This document shows positions 61,491-64,000 of a stretch of 64,000 nucleotides of DNA, in pieces. Source of the stretch: Arenicola marina (lineage: Eukaryota; Annelida; Polychaeta; Arenicolidae); NCBI GenBank assembly GCA_964019135.1, contig OZ025257.1:12489971-12553970 (forward strand), in the 5' to 3' direction. Made by a program: the position numbers and the translations under genes. The notes beneath the pieces are model-generated. The model worked only from the letters and a program-made list of their open reading frames with translations, made no database searches and had not been told where the DNA came from. Numbering within the stretch: position 1 is the first letter of the stretch; the number at the start of each line of letters is the position of its first letter.

Positions 61491-64000
61491 CACATAAGCT
61501 CACATAGACTCACATTGGAATCATGACAGTCTGAGTAAACGTGATTAAATGGCAAGCAGCAGCTGCTAAAAATAGATTGTCCTAGTTTATCCCTGATAGC
61601 TTGAGATTATGCTCTGATATAACGCGATATGACAAGCACCTGTTGCTAAAACTATAGATTGCAGTTCATTCCCAACAGCTCGAGATTATGCTATAATATG
61701 ACATGGAATGGCAAGCAACCTGGCAACATATATGTACAGAGGGGGGGGGGTCATTATCCGTACAATTCCTGGTTCAACGCGAAGACCCTTCGCCTATTTA
61801 CCGCGATCCGTTATAGCAGTCTGTGAATTCCTCGATATTCGCGATATCACCATTAAGGCGTTTTTTTTCGCGCCCAGCTTTAAAATGTTATAATATTGGA
61901 GATTCGATATTGCTATCCCTAATTTATGGGGATTCGCGATGCAGATGGGGTAACCCCACTCCCTGGTACGGGGTTCAAAAATTGCGAATCGTCAACATCG
62001 GTAATGATCGAAGATTATCTGGATAACTCGACATGAGAGCTTCATGCACATGATAGCATGACAACACGTCAGCTAATGATATACGTAGGCAGGATTGCAA
62101 CATTTAGATTTAGAGAGTTCTTGTCAGATAACTCGAAACAGAAGCTACACGACCTTTAAGCCAACTCAAGCCTTATTAAACACAATCGTAGCTGAAATGA
62201 ATGAACATTTATGCCCTTAATATGATATTGTAAATTAAGCCTGCGATTAGCTACCTTAAATATCGATTTCGTGTGGCTAATTTATAGTAATTTGGAGTTG
62301 AATGGTTGCAATGGCATAGCACCTACTCAATCACAGTCAAAGCTAAAAGGTATTTTATGATATAATCAGATAATGCGACATACCCATGAACGAACCAATA
62401 CGATTTATTAGGAAGTGATTGAAAACTAGTCATTAAAATCTGCTGCTATCGCCATGTAACAGGGAAGGATAAACGAGGGACATATCCTGGCAACTGTTCC
62501 TTCTCTTTGGCTGGACTCCAACAAATTCCACATGTTGAAATAGGTCATTTGCAGGTCGCTTTAGCCTGGATAGAATTAGGCGACATCTATCGTCAAAAAT
62601 AGACACTGCGTATTTCGGGTTAGAAAGCAGATTCTCGCATGCGTTTACCATGCGTGCCTATGGAGTTGGGTTCAGATGATATTATTTGATAGTCGAAATA
62701 TTTATCTGTACTAAGAGGGTTTTTGTTTTTAGAAAACACTCTGTTAACCTATGATAAACTGTTGAAAATTATGCAGCTGTAAGTCAGTACCCGCCTTTTA
62801 CATGCTACGCAGCGCAGAGCGAGCTTGAGCTACCCGAAACAAGCGCATGCCAGAATATGCCCTGGAACGGCCTATTAAGCCTGGTGAAATGTTTGTAAGG
62901 GCTGATACCTTATCATGCTATATACTACGAGATGGCTTTATATTAATTGTCTATATGTTTATTTTATCAAGAGGTCACCTTAAAGACATTCACAACTATT
63001 AAGATCTTTCCTCGTTTAGAGTTGGCCTAAAGGATATAAATAAATAAAATGTTGTACTTGTGTAGCTGTTATATCACAGTTAAGTAGAACGCTATACAAC
63101 CTTTGTATGCGAAGTTAGAAAGGAGCTACATCTCCTGAAGTAATTAACCGCTACACTTTACCAAGACGTGCCAGGGATTTTGTTCGGCAACAAACATTTC
63201 TATTTCCACGGGTGGGTTCGAACCAAGCACCAGCTGGCGACTTAATTAATGATAACTCACGCACGTGCAATTATCATAAGGCAGCCACTGGAAACGGGCC
63301 TTTTTTATGAAAAAAGAAAGAAAACCATGCTAGGCCTTTCGAGCGGTGTTGAAATCCGCAAGGTGGCGCTACCAATGCCCATTTTCTCATCATAATGCAC
63401 TCAATAATCGTTGTCGTGTGTGCTTGCAGTCAGTTCTTACTGCGAGTTGAAGAAGTCTTCGCAGCGGTAGAATGGGTCATGCTTTAGGTTCACCAGAAAG
63501 GTTCAGCGTACCACTGTCTAGACTGGATTTGCGAACATGTTTTTTGCCAATATGTCGCTCGGCACTGTTTGTGAGTTTGTTTGTTAGCTAACGGCGTAAC
63601 TAAACAAAAAATGACATAGTTACAAGACCTTACAACCGTCAAAACTGTATCAAAAGATGGGGAATGCTAAACGACAGGTTCGTTTATGAGCAAAAACGGT
63701 CAAGAATCCACATCACAGGATTATTTTTATTTTCGCAATGGTAAAATATGTAACAGGGTTTCATAAAGTCCACACAAAAGTTTGAGATCTAGTTCTTGTT
63801 TATTTACATCCCCTTTAGAGTTCGATATTTAATCACAAGGTGCATAATTAAGGTATCTAAAATAAGTAATAAACCTATAACAAAAAATACGTTTCTTAAT
63901 ATAAGGCAAGGGGGTTAGTAGGAATACTGGGAAATTACTTGAAGTCATCTTTCGTACACTCGCACATCTTACTTATATATTATATATTTCATATATCATA
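61491..64000. other. 3' UTR and downstream flank of the sulfotransferase
   Basis: A tandem duplication of about 80 bp at 61548-61730 (ATGGCAAGCAGCAGCTGCTA / ATGACAAGCACCTGTTGCTA, and TGAGATTATGCTCTGATAT / CGAGATTATGCTATAATAT). GAGTTCTTGTCAGATAACTC near 62118 resembles the end of the coding sequence (61449). A box B-like GGGTTCGAACC at 63211 stands alone. Poly(A) candidates: ATTAAA 61544 and AATAAA near 63040. No other gene recognised. Confidence 0.45.

Noticed and set aside
1-64000. Reverse transcriptase, integrase, capsid or envelope genes of virus-like elements
   Set aside because: No open frame or degraded stretch showed recognisable motifs of these families; long terminal repeats were not seen either.

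Overview
The window is animal nuclear DNA. It has spliced genes with GT-AG introns, a TATA-type promoter structure, tRNA-derived SINEs, small TIR transposons, very long poly-G/poly-C tracts and an exceptional load of minisatellites. The gene content and style suggest an invertebrate deuterostome, most likely a cephalochordate (amphioxus), although a lophotrochozoan cannot be excluded. The relevant signs are an APCDD1 orthologue, a C-terminal-type Golgi carbohydrate sulfotransferase, and Ig domains with an extra C-x3-C-S-P-x-C motif. This placement is inference. No virus-like element was recognised.

Three protein-coding genes can be reconstructed. (1) APCDD1, minus strand, 24525 down to 373: four coding exons joining exactly in frame to 531 codons, with a signal peptide split by intron 1, two APCDD1 domains and a C-terminal membrane segment. 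A TATA element lies about 190 bases before the start codon, with CRE and CCAAT motifs further upstream (25.1-25.55 kb). Its two large introns (9.7 and 12.5 kb) are filled with minisatellites, G-rich DNA, SINE remnants and TIR elements. (2) An unrecognised type I membrane receptor, minus strand, 39990 down to 35024: seven coding exons, 680 codons, with a signal peptide, an unassigned Cys-containing domain, three Ig domains, one transmembrane segment and a long tail with six tyrosines. Two palindromic CREs and a TATA box at 41.2-41.34 kb look like its promoter. (3) A carbohydrate sulfotransferase of the CHST8-14 class, plus strand, 57986-61490: two coding exons, 365 codons, with an intron holding a 1.3 kb minisatellite.

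The rest is intergenic. From 24.5 to 35 kb it contains a 2.2 kb GC-rich 52-bp minisatellite, pyrimidine-rich tracts and TIR-element pieces. From 41.4 to 57.5 kb it contains an 11-bp/33-bp minisatellite, a 38-bp minisatellite of more than 2 kb, a triplicated tRNA-like unit, a THAP-domain exon pair cut by a TIR element, and a complete SINE with a perfect 13-bp target duplication. Nothing recognisable was found from 61.5 to 64 kb apart from a short tandem duplication and a repeat related to the end of the sulfotransferase coding sequence.

The three genes are not an operon or an obvious functional cluster. APCDD1 is a Wnt antagonist, the Ig protein a probable adhesion or signalling receptor, and the sulfotransferase a Golgi glycan-modifying enzyme. 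All three act in or through the secretory pathway and cell surface, which may be coincidence. The most promising undescribed items are the Ig receptor with a possible alternative donor that would replace its tyrosine tail, and a peptide in APCDD1 intron 1 that resembles APCDD1 exon 2.
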